NCBI GenBank assembly: GCA_037367405.1
Contig: JAZKJV010009321.1
Location: 124,001-188,000, forward strand
DNA from: Ottelia alismoides
Taxonomy: Eukaryota > Streptophyta > Magnoliopsida > Alismatales > Hydrocharitaceae
DNA length: 64,000 nucleotides
Direction: 5' to 3'
Of this stretch, positions 1 through 11,767 are shown in pieces (position 1 is the first letter of the stretch; every line of letters begins with the position of its first letter). The position numbers and the translations under genes are program-made. Below the pieces are notes generated by a model. The model did not search any database, was not told the origin of the DNA, and saw only the letters and a list, made by a program, of their open reading frames with translations.

Positions 1-2
1 CT

Positions 3-2855
3 GCAGCGAGTCCAACGCCAGCACCTGAAGCCGAGCCTGTCATTTTTGGTCCACAAATTGTAGATAAATCCATTCCTTTTTGTCATCTACCTGTAAACAA
101 CAACACGGACACTATTTTGAATCATATGGGAGGAGAGTTTGTAAATATTCCTTTTCCCGAAGCAATGAAAAAATACAAAAAAATGAAAAATTTAAAAAGT
201 GCTTTGTCTGATCCTGCTATTATAGAAATCATTCAGAATTTAGTGTTGAACATGCCCTTGATGAAGGCTCTTGAGTACATGCCAGCGGTCAAGAAAGGAT
301 TGAAGGAGGCATGTACAACTAAGCGCAGGCCAACACCCCACAATTCCCGAAGCAAAGGTGGTAAATCCGAAAAACATATCCTCACTTTGGCCACCGTCAA
401 CGCCATCAGCAACCTCCCAGACAAGAAGCCAGATATGGGAGCACCCCTTGTTCGTTGCCAGATGTTCGATCAAGAGTTCGAGCGAACACTTCTTGACAGC
501 GGGTCATCTGTCAATCTGATGCCAGCCTCACTACTCACGGAGTTCAAGCTGGGACCGCTCAAACCTACAAAGATGATTCTGCAGTTTGCAGACAAGTCAG
601 TCAAGCGGCCTCGGGGCCTGTTGGAGGACGTGATTGTCACGGTTCAGGGAAAGTCATTCCCAGCCGATTTTGTGATCTCAGATATGGACGTCCCCGCTCC
701 GTTGCTCCTTACCCCGATCATACTCGGAAGGCCATTTCTGCGGACGTCAAATGCAGTAGTGAATTATGGGACAGGAGAAATCACTTTTGGAGCTGGCAAT
801 GAAATCATCCGAGTAGATACCCTGTCTGAGGGAACGCTTGCTGAACCGACATCTGTATCGTGTGCAAGGGCGATTGAGCATGATGAAGACTGCGATTTTC
901 TAGCCGAGATTCAAGACACCAACCTCTTCCTGGATGATAATGAGATCCACGGACTCCTCCGTCCCGAGGAGGAAGTGGAGACCGCAGTCGAATTTCCGTG
1001 TATCAATCAAGATGAGGACCTTGCTGATGCATTACAAGATACTACCGTGGGGTCGTTATGCCTTCAAAACCAGGAGCCGAGCTCAGAAGCATTTTCGGAT
1101 GAAGATGTAACTATTGAAGAATTTTGTCAGGATCTGAGAGAAGAGATAGAGCATACTATGGTGGACAATGCACAGTTGAAAGACTCACCACCTGCACTAA
1201 TAGCTGAGGTCACCACTGGAGCAGCTCAGACCCCGCCAGAGCTGAAACCTTTGCCCTCCAATATGAAGTATGCCTTCCTTACAGGAGAACCGAACATGTA
1301 CCCGGTCATCATCAATGCGCATCTGACCGAAGATCAAGAATCTCGTCTGATGGAGGTTCTTGAACGTAACCGCAAGGCGATAGGCTGGAGAACCTCCTAT
1401 CTCCACCGGATCAATCCGTCACTTTGTTCGCATCGCATCTTTCTGGAAGAAGATTGCAGACCCTCTCGTGAACTGCAAAGAAGATTAAACCCGAACCTGC
1501 AAGAGGTGGTGATGAAAGAAATCCAGAAATGGTGCGATGTGGGATTCATTTATCCCATCTCCGACAGCAAATGGGTGAGCCCTCTGCATGTTGTGCCCAA
1601 GAAATCAGGGATCACTATTGTGAAGAATGAAAAAGGAGAGGAGATCGCCACCAGAGTACCGACTTCTTGGCGAGTGTGCATAGATTACAGAAGACTTAAC
1701 CTTGCCACCAAGAAGGATCATTTTCCGCTACCCTTCATCGACCAGATCTTGGAGAGATTGGCCGCGAAGGAATATTTCTGTTTCTTGGACGGTTACTCTG
1801 GGTATAATCAAGTTGCTATTGCTCCTGAAGACCAAGAGAAGACCACGTTCACCTGTCCTTTTGGTACATATGCCTTCAGACGGATGCCGTTCGGGCTTTG
1901 CAACGCCCCAGCCACATTTCAGAGGTGTATGCTTGTAGTTTTTGCTGATATGGTGGGTAGCTTCCTCGAGGTCTTTATGGACGATTTTTCGGTCTATGGG
2001 GATTCATTTGATCAATGTCTGGATTATCTAGACCGAGTCTTACGGAGGTGCTGCGAAGTGAATCTTGTGCTCTCCTGGGAGAAGAGCAATTTCATGGTGA
2101 CCGAAGGAATCGTGTTGGGTCACGTTGTTTCTAAACGTGGCATGGAGGTTGACCCAGCCAAGGTGGATGTAATTTCTATGCTAGAGCCACCTACAAATAT
2201 CAAGCAAGTCCGGTCATTCTTGGGCCATGTCGGTTTTTACCGACGATTTATTAAAGATTTCAGCAAATTGGCCAGACCGCTGACTGAGTTGCTCGGCAAG
2301 GACAATGAGTTCATTGTAGACGACCGTGTGCTCCTTGCCTTTAATCAGTTAAAAGAGCTCATCACACAGGCCCCTGTCCTACAGCCACCGATTTGGACTC
2401 AGCCTTTCGAGATTATGACCGATGCGTCGGATTATGCCATCGGATCTGTACTGGGACAGAGAAAAGACAATGTACCGTTTGCAATTCACTACGCTAGCCG
2501 AACGCTCGATGAAGCTCAGCGAAACTATACTGTTACTGAAAAAGAGCTGCTAGCGGTAGTCTTTGCTTTGGAGAAGTTCAGATCTTACCTTCTTGGGTCC
2601 AAAGTTATCATCTACACTGATCATTCGGCCATTAGGTATTTACAGCAGAAGAAGGATGCCAAACCACGTCTCATCCGGTGGATCCTTCTCCTCCAGGAGT
2701 TTGACATGGAGATCAGAGATAAACCTGGGGTAAAGAATGTAGTGGCCGATCATCTGTCAAGACTTCCTGAACCGGAGTCTCCTGAGTTGAACTTGCAGCC
2801 TATCACAGAGACCTTTCCAGATGAATCGATTCTGTCTGTCGCCTCACTTCCTTGA
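3..2855 (+). pseudogene. Athila-1 gag end, protease, reverse transcriptase and RNase H (frame ends at an in-frame stop)
   Basis: The frame is open from base 3, so the protein really begins outside the window. In order it shows a gag-linker with the Athila-like stretch MPLMKALEYMP, an aspartic protease with an intact D-S-G active site (about 495-503, FERTLLDSGSS), reverse transcriptase with the catalytic F-M-D-D at 1974-1985, and RNase H (EIMTDASDYAIGSVLGQ, then [12 protein letters not shown], then ADHLSRLPEP). The enzymes would copy element RNA into cDNA in virus-like particles. The frame stops at TGA 2853-2855. Athila-3 has Trp at this point ([10 protein letters not shown]), and the reading continues in the same frame directly after it, so this looks like a TGG-to-TGA nonsense change and not a natural end. 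Confidence 0.93.
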
Positions 2856-4205
2856 TATGCGGACATTGTGAATTATCTAGTTGCCAAGAAAATCCCACAG
2901 GACTGGCCTAAGTTGAAAATAGACAGATTTTTGTCTAAAATCCACTTCTACCAGTGGGAAGACCCGTATCTGTTTCGTGAGGGAGCAGATTGCATTTGGA
3001 GAAGGTGTATTCCTCAGGAGGAAGTTCCAAGTGTCCTCGCTTTATGTCATGATCAAGATTCTGGAGGACATCATTCAGGAAAACGGACGGCAGCAAAAGT
3101 TCTTCAAAGTGGCCTCTGGTGGCCTTCATTGTTCAAAGATGCAGACGAATACGTCAAAGGTTGCACTGACTGTCAGAAGATGGGTGGAACCATAGGAATG
3201 AGAGATACGATGCCTCTGAAGTACATTCAGATCTCAGATGTCTTTGACGCATGGGGCATCGACTTTATGGGCCCGTTTCCTAACAGTCAGGGTTATGAGT
3301 ATATTCTGCTTGCTGTCGATTATGTCAGTCGATGGGTGGAGGCTATCCCCGCCCGAGCCGCCGACAGTCGGACTGTCTGTCGATTCTTACGAGATCACAT
3401 CATAGCACGGTTCGGGATTCCCAAGATCCTCATATCTGACGGGGGCAGTCATTTCATAAACAGAGAGGTGAAGAAGCTGACCCAAGAATTCTGCATCGAG
3501 CATCGTGTTGCTTCACCCTACCACCCACAGTCCAATGGCTTAGCTGAATGTTCAAACAGGGAGATCAAAACAATTCTACAGAAACTTGTGCCTCCGGATC
3601 ACAAGAACTGGTCTCAGCTGCTTGATTCCGTTCTTTGGGCTTACAGAACAACGTACAAGTCACCCTTGGGAATGTCTCCCTACCGCCTGGTGTATGGCAA
3701 GCCATGCCACTTGCCTGTGGAACTCATTCATAAATCTTTATGGGCTATTAACATTTGTAATTTGGACTCCAAGCAAGCAGGACAGAACAGGAAACTGGAT
3801 CTGAACAGATTACTGGAATTCAGAGATTATGCATATGACAACAGCCTGATGTACAAGGAAAAGGTCAAAACATGGCATGACAAGCACATCCGCCACAAGT
3901 CCTTTGATCCAGGTCAGAAGGTATGGTTGTTCGATGCGAAATTAAAGATCTTTCCAGGCAAATTGAAGAGCAAATGGACTGGGCCGTTTGTAGTTAGGCA
4001 GGTGCGTGACAACGGAAGTGTATTGATAACCAATCTGTCAGCTGACGCACAGCCTTTTGTAGTCAATGGACAGCTTCTGAAGCCATACCTCGAACATGAC
4101 ACATTCATGGCCGTCGTTGACTCAATTCAAGTAATCTATGAGGATGAGCTGAATATCTCGAAGGAGGCAGAGGAAGGCAAAGCACATCAAAACATTTTTG
4201 AATGA
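2856..4205 (+). pseudogene. Athila-1 integrase (pol continuation after the in-frame stop)
   Basis: Same frame as the preceding polyprotein, separated only by the stop at 2853-2855. It begins [14 protein letters not shown], the linker between RNase H and integrase. The HHCC zinc domain is visible (GGHHSGKR followed by GCTDCQK), then the catalytic core: WGIDFMGPF carries the first Asp, ISDGGSHF the second Asp, and NGLAECSNREIK the Glu. A GPY-type C-terminal region (KSKWTGPFVVRQV) precedes the end at 4203-4205. The protein would insert cDNA ends into host DNA. No other frame break is seen over 1.35 kb, so decay here is slight. Confidence 0.92.
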
Positions 4206-4284
4206 TTTTCCTTTCCGTCTTTTCTTCTTTTCTTCTTTTCAAGTTCTTTTATCTTATTCTACCAAATTGATGCCAGCCCTTTCA
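4206..4284 (+). other. Athila-1 post-integrase pyrimidine-rich spacer
   Basis: Short T/C-rich stretch after the integrase stop and before the first hairpin/G-run module. No coding signal. Confidence 0.5.
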
Positions 4285-4290
4285 TCACTG

Positions 4291-4810
4291 CTACACTTAG
4301 GATGTACTTTATCCTAAGTGTAGGGGGGATGTGCATCCCGAGTTGTTCATACCCGATCTCATCTCTTTCTTCTTTTCTTCCTTTCTTCTTTTCTTTTTAT
4401 ATCTTCTGTATCTATCAAAAAGGTGCCGCCCTTTGTAGACAGTCTTCTATACTTAGGATGTACTTGGTCCTAAGTATAGGGGGGTGTGCACCCTGAGTCT
4501 TTCTATTCCTCTCGATCCTCTCCATTGTCTCCTCTTCTTGTCTATACTTAGGGATATTTTACCCTAAGTATAGGGGGAGACAATCTGAGTACGATCTGTT
4601 CATTCCCACCCTTGACCCTCCCTGCGTTGTGTACAGTCTGCTATACTTAGGATTATTTGATCCTAAGTATAGGGGGGACGGTCAACTTCTCATTCTTTGA
4701 TTCATTCATTATTCCTTTATTCTTTAGACTTGCCTATACTTAGTACGAGTTATGTCTTCTCTTTTCTCTCCGATCTATGAGGACATAGCTCAAGCTAAGT
4801 ATAGGGGGGT
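4291..4810 (+). repeat. Array of five hairpin plus G-run (polypurine-like) modules
   Basis: Five units share a stem CTATACTTAGG / CCTAAGTATAG followed at once by GGGG(G). Unit 1: stem 4291-4303 / 4311-4323, 13 bp perfect, loop 7. Unit 2: 4447-4458 / 4468-4479, 12 bp, loop 9. Unit 3: 4542-4553 / 4562-4573, 12 bp, loop 8. Unit 4: 4641-4653 / 4660-4672, 13 bp, loop 6. Unit 5: 4735-4744 / 4796-4805, 10 bp, with a long loop holding a second small hairpin, CTATG-AGGA-CATAG. Loops differ while stems are kept, including a paired change in unit 1 (CACTTAG / CTAAGTG). The G-runs resemble the polypurine tract beside the LTR. Confidence 0.9.
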
Positions 4811-6750
4811 CGTATATACTACGTATATACTTTAGCCATAACTCGTACTTTCGTATTTTCTTAATAAATATGGCTAAAAATTCTTTAAATTCATTAAAAA
4901 TTCTTAATAAAAAGATGTGATTATTCCTCAAATTCTTTTTGTATTTACTGATTAATAAATCAGGTGAAAATGTTTTTTGCAAAATGTTTGAAAAATAGTT
5001 TGAAAATCTTTGTGAACATCTATTGAAAACTATTTTGAAAAATATTTTGTTTCGTGTTTTCAACCTGTGTAAAATGTGTGGTTTGTAAAACTTCTTTTCT
5101 TTGTGTGAAATAAAAATGTTTGAAAAATGATTTGCAAATGGTTTGAAAAATGGTTGCAAAAATGATTTGAAAAACCTATATACTGTTTGAAAAGCCTTTG
5201 CAAAATGATTTTCAAATGTGTGTAAAATGTTTGTAAAAATTATTTTGGACTATAGTTTTCAAAAAGTGTGAAAAATTGTTTTCAAATAAGTTTGAGGAAT
5301 ATACACATCACACCAAAATCCACTATATATATATATAATTGACCACTTACCCTGTAAATTCTTAAAATCGACTTCTTGTATATATAAAGAAGCACTCCCG
5401 TGTACATATTTTCACCTAGTTTTTAGCCAAAATCTTTTTGTTTTCAAAATTCCCAAAAACATTTGCAAAATTAAAATCCAAAAACATTTGAAAAATCTTT
5501 GAAAAACACAAAAAAATGCATCTGCATATGCATCATCATCATGTTTTCAAAAATCCATAAAAAGTTCAAAATCTTTGAAATTGCATCACAAAAATATTTT
5601 CTGCATTGCATAGCATGAGCATTTTTCGGATTGAGATTGATAGTTGAACGAGTCTAAGTAAAATCCGAAGATTGGAGCTTGATTGGACCTTAAAAATCTA
5701 CCTAATAACAGGAACCTTATAGGAACTGGGTTTGAGGTACTTCAGGTCTAGTTGACTTAATTCTTTGAGGATCACGGGACTTGGTTCAATGGATTCTTGA
5801 CTGCCTAAGTAGAGTATTTCGGAGCACACGCACGATTCTTGTTGATAATGACCTAACTTGGACACCTGCACCTTTCACATGGCTCAACTCAGTTGGAGTG
5901 ATGAGGGTATTGGATTTGCCGGTATGAGACGCACACAAGTGGAAACACTTGTCCTCCTCTAGGGAGGGAAGTGCACCCCAACCCGTCCAGTGATTAGGAA
6001 GTCTAAAGACAGGAGGCTGTGGGTTGCGATAAAGCTTCAAAAGAGGGATAGTCTACTGGCTCAAGAGGAAAAATTCCTTATGTAAATGCTGTTGTATATA
6101 GTATTTCAAAAAAAAAAAAGAAAAAGGTTCAGGCATGTACAAAAATAAAAAGCCTGCAAAGTATGTGAATATGTTGTAAAGTCAATAAGCAAGCTTGAGT
6201 TCCAAAGTCAAATATGTGAGCCTGCAGCAGGATGACTTGACTACACTGGTCTTGCATCCAAGGATAGGTAGCTACACTGGCTACCGTCCATTCTTCTCTC
6301 CACCCCCTCCTCTTGAGTTGGTTGCCACTTGAACTTAAAAGGGAATACCCCGCTCCTCGAGGATGGAGTTGCTGGATTGGGGAATCGTTGGGTTGTCGTA
6401 CTGGAGAAGTCAGTTTCTTTGTCATTCTAGTTGGGGAGAGCCACCATCACTTACACTGTACAAGTCAGATTCATAGTCGTAAGAGTTTGCGTATGAATTG
6501 AAGTATTTCTGACCTGGCTATTGAGGAGACTTGGACAGAGTTTTGGGATTCTCAAGGACTGTTGGATTTCAAATTCGGTTCTCAATAAGGTTCCGCCCGC
6601 ACTAAAATTCCAAAGGTCCGACTTAAGCTCCAAACTTTGATTTTGTGAAGACAAGTTTGACAATTAAATTTAGTCCACCTTTCTTCTTTTTCTTTTCTTT
6701 ATTTTTCTATTCTGCACTTATTGCATAAGTGTTTGCTAGGGACTAGCAAA
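4811..6750 (+). other. Athila-1 3' untranslated region
   Basis: About 1.9 kb without a convincing reading frame. It holds a degenerate TTTGAAAA-type repeat (about 4960-5300), a run of alternating TA near 5325-5337, a TATATA stretch inside an imperfect hairpin near 5370-5392, and an A-run near 6105-6125. Athila elements often have a long region here, sometimes with an env-like frame; none is visible in this copy. Confidence 0.6.
4960..5300 (+). repeat. Degenerate TTTGAAAAATG-type short tandem repeat
   Basis: The motif TTTGAAAA with variants TTTGCAAA and TTTTCAAA recurs every 10-25 bases. A reverse-complement counterpart occurs inside LARD-1 at about 54950-55150, at the matching place next to its hairpin modules, so it is an inherited part of this element group. 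Confidence 0.6.
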
Positions 6751-6766
6751 GGCAAGTATAGGGGGA
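6728..6766 (+). promoter_or_regulatory. Athila-1 polypurine tract with upstream hairpin
   Basis: TAGGGGGA lies directly against the LTR start TGATGAATC at 6767 and should prime plus-strand DNA synthesis. Just before it is a perfect 8-bp stem, TTTGCTAG-GGA-CTAGCAAA, so the true tract has the same hairpin-then-G-run design as the internal array. Confidence 0.8.
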
Positions 6767-9700
6767 TGATGAATCTACGTTTCATCATCTTTATTCTATC
6801 ATTTTGGCCTTAAAAACCCTAGTAAATGCGTGTAAATAGGCATAATTCATGCATTTTAGCATTCATGTATATGTGTGTAAATGTTGTATACATTGCGGTT
6901 TTTAAAGCCAAAATTATAGAATAAAGAAAAGAAAAGAAAAAGAATAAAATATTGTAAATATTTTATGACCCGAAACCCCGAGACCTAGGCATCTTGATGA
7001 ATAGGTCGACCAGGAATAAAGTAGGGGGAGATAAGGTCAGAAACACAGATGAAATACCTGTACATTTTATTCATTCTTTATTCATTTTGGGACCTATTTT
7101 TGGTTCCACTTTTTATACATCAAATAAAGAAACTTTGTACATGAAAGTTGTAGATAAATTAATAAAGAAAAATACAAAATTGATTTCACAGAAAAATAAT
7201 ATACAGATAAAAAGTTATGGTCTGAATAAAAATCCAGAATCCCAACTTCCCAGACCCGTATCTCACAATCGACAACTCCAAATGCAGCGTACTCACCTTT
7301 AATTGTATATAGAAGAAAATAAGCTAATTAATGGCGGTGGTTTCGCATTTGGCGGAGCTACGGTTTGAAAGTTGAGTTTTGGACCCTCATTGTATACTTG
7401 TACATATTAAAATATTCAATTTATTATTTATTCACTATTTTTGTATTTTCATATTTTTATAATATTTTAAACATTACTTATAATAATTATGTGTATTAAA
7501 ATCAGAATAAAAATGCAAAGAAAAATAAAAATGAACATATATAGAGGCATAGGTACACTACCTATATACATATACCTATACAAAACACTCTTATATTTTA
7601 TTTAATATACAAAATATACCAGAAAAATAAAATAAAAATATATTTGTGTACATAAAAGTACCTTAGAATTTTAAAAAAAATAATAAACCAAAATAATGAA
7701 ATTAAAATACATAAAATAAAAATCAAATACTTAAATACATAGTATTATACCTATATAGGGTTAAAAAGGGAACTTGTAAAAATATAACTCATAAAAATAA
7801 TTAAAAATCGGAATAAAATACTATATAAAATAATAAACATTTTTTATTAAATAACCTAAAATTAATTAAATCATTAATTATTTTTAATTCAATTTACAAA
7901 GTTTTATTTACGTTTTTGTCTTTTTGCGGATGACGTGGCCCAATCAGGCCACGCCATTCGTTGACCGGGGGTCAACTTCCTGACCCCAGGTCTTAGCCTC
8001 CTGGACCGTCTCGAGCACCCGTTTTCTTGGTTTTTTCGTGGGCTCTCCTTGCATCATTGGAGGAAGATTCCTTCTGCGAAGTTGTTCCCATGCAATCCAT
8101 CTACCTCGCCCAGCGAATATCTTGGGCAGAGGAGCGTTGAATCGCCAGATCTCCCTCGATCAAGGAGCCACCTTCATCAACCATACAAATAGGACCCCCC
8201 GACTTCAATTCAAATTTGATCCTTCTTCCGCCAAATCCACCCGAAGACCCCTAGCCCATAGTATTCCTGGTGACAGCAGGAGTCGAAACGAGCTTGGGTT
8301 TGAGTCATCTGGCGTCGAATTGAAGCAGATCCAACCCTCACCGGAGCTCCGCCACGACCTCCATCCCGACGTCTCTGGTGAGCCTCACCCCCTTCTCTTT
8401 TCCTTTTCTTGTAGCTTTAACGTAGCATAGATTAGCATAGCCGTAGTTTAGATTTCTCTAGCGTTATTCACCGTGAATCCTCGATCCAAGTCCACGGCGG
8501 AGCTTAGCTCCGCCTCCATTTTCCGGCCACCTACATCCTTCCCAGCCGCTCCGACCACCTCCATCTTCTTTCTCGTCGCTCCGTCGCTCCGCTCCACCCC
8601 TCCATCCACCTCGATCTCGCCCAGATCGAGCCATCAGAACTCCCCTCTCCGCCGCTCACCGGAGTTCTTCGCCCGCACCATCTTTTGCCTCATCGGAACC
8701 ATCGGAACCCACCAATTTGTTCGCCTGGATTTTGTGCGCCTAACCTTGCAGGTCCGAGCCCAAGAGGAGGCTCGATCGACCATCGACAAACCCAGGACCA
8801 GCTGCCCAGGTCTCCTCCGCCGTCCGAGCACCTCGAGCTGTCTCTGCCTCGCCTGAGACCACCTGCTGACGCTGAAGGGCCCCAGGATCGTTTTGCCCTT
8901 GATCCTAGGGCCGGAGCGGCCGTGTGTCGGCCGCAATCTCCACCCAAAGCTCGCCGGGGAGGAGTTCTTCGTGAACCCCTCCCTGCCGTTGGATCGAAGG
9001 CCGGCTCCAGACGCGTCATCAGCCGTCCGATCATCTCCACCGCGCCACCGTCCGATTTGCGCCACGTGTCCAAGAGCCGCGCCATCGACCGCTGGATCGC
9101 GCCCCGTGGGTATTTTGCATTTTTAACCCACAAATTTTTGTATTTACTTTTTAGTCCAGTAATTTTTAGTTGTAGTTTAAAAAGTTTTGTAATATTTGCA
9201 CGCAGACCCTCACGCTTTCCATATTTGCACTTCAGTCCAAGCCACGTCACCTCACGTGACGGTGGCGTGTGACTTTTGGGTTATTTGCAAGTTAGGTCCA
9301 GAACGTTTGTGTATTTGCAATTTCGTCCCTGTGCGTAGGGTTTATAATATGTTTTTGGAAATTTTGCATGTATGCCCAGCCGATTTTCTTTAATTGCAAT
9401 TATGCCCCTCTGAATGGTGTTTAACGTGAGCTGCGCGTGACTTTTTGGTGGAAATTGCATCTGAGCCCTGGATATTTTTATAATTGCATGTATACCCCTG
9501 CCAGGCCAGTGTACTGATTGGATGATTGTTGTATTTATTTAGCCTATCTTTTTAAGTCCAAAAATTCCACAAAAATAGAGTTAAGCCCCTGGACATGTGT
9601 ACTTTAACGCTAGCTATTTAGTTTTTGATTTTATTTTATTTTTACATTTATTAAAAATCAAAAACTTGCTTTTTCAGCACTGTCTAGATTAGAAAATCCC

Positions 9701-10568
9701 AAAAAATATAAAAACACTTCAAAAAAATTCCAAAAAAAATGTACTTTGTGTCTTTTAGTTAGTTTTAACTCCCAGCCAAAAATCATTGAAAAATATAAAA
9801 CCAAACTCCAAAAAAATTGCTAAACTCTAAAAACCTTCATAAAAATTTATAAAATCCATACAAAATCCAAAAATAGTGTTTTCTTTTCCTGAATTTTCTT
9901 TGTTTTATTATCTTTAGGTGAAAATTAATTTGGAGAATTTTTGCTACTGTTTATTATTTTATTTCTCCATTTTAAGTTTCAGCCTTGCCTTTCTACTACT
10001 GTTTTCTTTATTTTGATAATTAAAAATACCAAAAACGTTCTAAAAATTACCCAAAAATCACAAAAACGGTAAAAAAAATATAAAAAGACCAAAAAGACTT
10101 TATTTGCTTATTTTTGAGTATTTTTATCTATTTTTTATAAATACTTTAGCTTGCCTTTTATTACATTACTTTTATATCCCAATATTGAAAAAGAAAATAA
10201 AAAATATATAAAATATAAAAGAAAATAAAAATCAGTAAATTAAAAATCAAAATTCAAAAATATAAAATTAAAAATTAAATAAAAAAATTTAAAACCCACA
10301 AAAATTCTAGATTGGCTAAGTAGCTTGTTAGACCTAGGTTTGGATTTTTATCTGTGCTCTACACCTTTGCTTCTTGAGTTCGACCCCTACTTGCTTTCCA
10401 TTGTACATCTTTAGTAGGGTATAATAAATTTTAATCCTTGCTATTCATTCTCTGATTGATTGTGTGGGTTAATTGTTGAAGACCGAGGAAGTTTGAGCAG
10501 TCGCATCAGCGACAGTGAGTCTGACTTGTCAGACCGCTATTTAGCGGCTCTCGTTCTCTCGCTTTTCA
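6767..10568 (+). repeat. Athila-1 3' LTR (3.8 kb)
   Basis: Starts TGATGAATC after the polypurine tract and ends CTTTTCA. Both ends are fixed by comparison with the inverted LTR at 11788-15587, which ends in matching sequence before a primer-binding site, and with the LTR starting at 60177. It holds an AT-rich first third, a GC-rich block at 7900-9110 (source of several meaningless open frames), a degenerate TTTGCA...GGTCCC array at about 9105-9510, and a second AT-rich end. Length is 3802 bases, close to the 3800 of its inverted relative. Confidence 0.9.
9105..9510 (+). repeat. Degenerate TTTGCA-N-GGTCCC array in LTR
   Basis: About eight units of the type (T)ATTTGCA, then 4-7 bases, then a CCC-containing end, spaced 30-65 bases apart, for example TATTTGCACGCAGACCCTC, TATTTGCAAGTTAGGTCCAG and TAATTGCATGTATACCCCTG. 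Comparable arrays occur in the other Athila-group LTRs in this window. Confidence 0.65.
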
Positions 10569-10859
10569 CCGACCAAGCCCTACTCATCTACGTATGATAG
10601 AAGCGCCAATACTTTGGAAATCCAGGCGATACACAAGGCAACCACAGACTGGGTTTTCGGCTCTAATCCTTACGACGTCGCTTACCTCACTGGGAAGGAA
10701 ACCTTCCTCTACAACCTTAAAACAAATGAGGGCTTTGCTCACCCAAGGGCAATGAGTCCAATTAATCAGTTTTATTTAGGTCAAGTATTTTTAGCAGTCC
10801 CTTTTTCTAAATTTTTTGTGTTATCACTTGTTTTGAGTCAATTCAATACAAGCGCATAA
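10569..10859 (+). pseudogene. Unidentified coding-like fragment opposite to the Athila-2 leader
   Basis: An open frame on + runs from the Athila-1 boundary to a stop at 10857-10859, with a Met at 10614. The first part (to about residue 52 after that Met) has ordinary amino-acid composition and mostly C/T-ending codons (IHKATTDWVFGSNPYDVAY), unlike the AT-rich surroundings. The tail (FSKFFVLSLVLSQF) looks non-coding. I recognise no family. It could be a captured host exon, a retroelement segment I do not know, or chance; its upstream part would be separated by Athila-1. Confidence 0.3.
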
Positions 10860-11767
10860 TGTTTTTGTCTTTTCTTTGATTCCTATTGATCCAAAAAATA
10901 GAGGGAGAAGGTCGACAAAGCAATGCAAGGCTACACTAAGATGAAAATCTCACCTTAGTGCCCAAATGATGAATGCTCAGTTAGAAGACTTACAGTGCTT
11001 CCCTGCTCTCTCCATGCGCGATGCAAAACAGGAATCTATAAACCTATACTATATGCCGATATGCACACGGAAATCATCTTAAGCAGGCAATTTCTAGCGT
11101 GAAGAACCAAATGCTAAACACACAAAGCGGGACCTAGTAGCCCGGTCTTGGAATCTCCTCGGTGCCCACCACAATGGGCCCTGCCAGCGCTGTACGGAGA
11201 CTCTCGCAGCACGGTGGTTCCGAATTATGTGCTCAATAATTAATTATATCTAAGTCCAAACGATAAGACTATCGGTGCATGCAATGGTTCTTAGGTGTTT
11301 AGCCTTAGATTACACGATCAAGCAATCCTAAAGACTAAGGGCTCATTCCACAAATATAAAGAAAACAAAACCGGAAAATAAGCAAGCGGTGAAAATGCGT
11401 CAAAACTGCAGTGATCCCCCAAGGGAACAAACACTTGAAAATTTGGCCCAAGTGTCCAAAGTCCAGAGTACCTGTATTATTACAAATTAATCAAATGTCC
11501 CTCTCTCACCAAAAAGAATGAAAATCTAACTATCCTCTCTCTCTCTCTCAAGTCCTCCTGCTCTCTCCTGCCAGCTAGGATAGAATACCCGGCTCCTCTT
11601 CCCAAGGCTGCACAGGATCCCCTAGGCGATCCTACTCAGTCAGTGGTCCCTCGTATGAAAACAATAAAGAGGTGTCAAACAGTTCAAAAACAATTATACA
11701 ATAGAATCAAATAATAAAAAATGTCTATGCAGGTAAAAATACACAAGTCTACTCTACAAGTCGATGC

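Larger units (their letters stand above)
1..10568 (+). mobile_element. Athila-1: Ty3/gypsy Athila-type LTR retrotransposon, 3' portion
   Basis: The element enters from the left edge inside gag and runs through protease, RT, RNase H, integrase, a long 3' untranslated region, a polypurine tract and a complete 3' LTR ending at 10568. Domain order (RT before integrase) places it in Ty3/gypsy. The Athila-like wording around the protease, the FMDD reverse transcriptase motif and the G-run before the LTR point to the Athila/Tat side of the chromovirus-free lineage. Its 5' LTR, primer site and most of gag lie outside the window, so LTR divergence cannot be measured. The sequence after 10568 resembles the leader of a minus-strand Athila element, so Athila-1 probably inserted into that element. 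Confidence 0.93.

Noticed and set aside
4291..4810. CRISPR-like reading of the hairpin array
   Set aside because: Repeats are palindromic with irregular 94-156-base spacing, lie inside a plant retrotransposon, and have no associated genes.
7556..7600. TATA-like runs in the Athila-1 LTR as promoter
   Set aside because: The surrounding 400 bases are so AT-rich that TATA strings are expected by chance; no position-based support as in Athila-3.
8038..9272. Several open frames of 100-195 codons on both strands in the Athila-1 LTR
   Set aside because: They lie in a GC-rich LTR block, overlap on opposite strands and show Ser/Pro/Arg-rich low-complexity wording with no family signal. They are composition artefacts.
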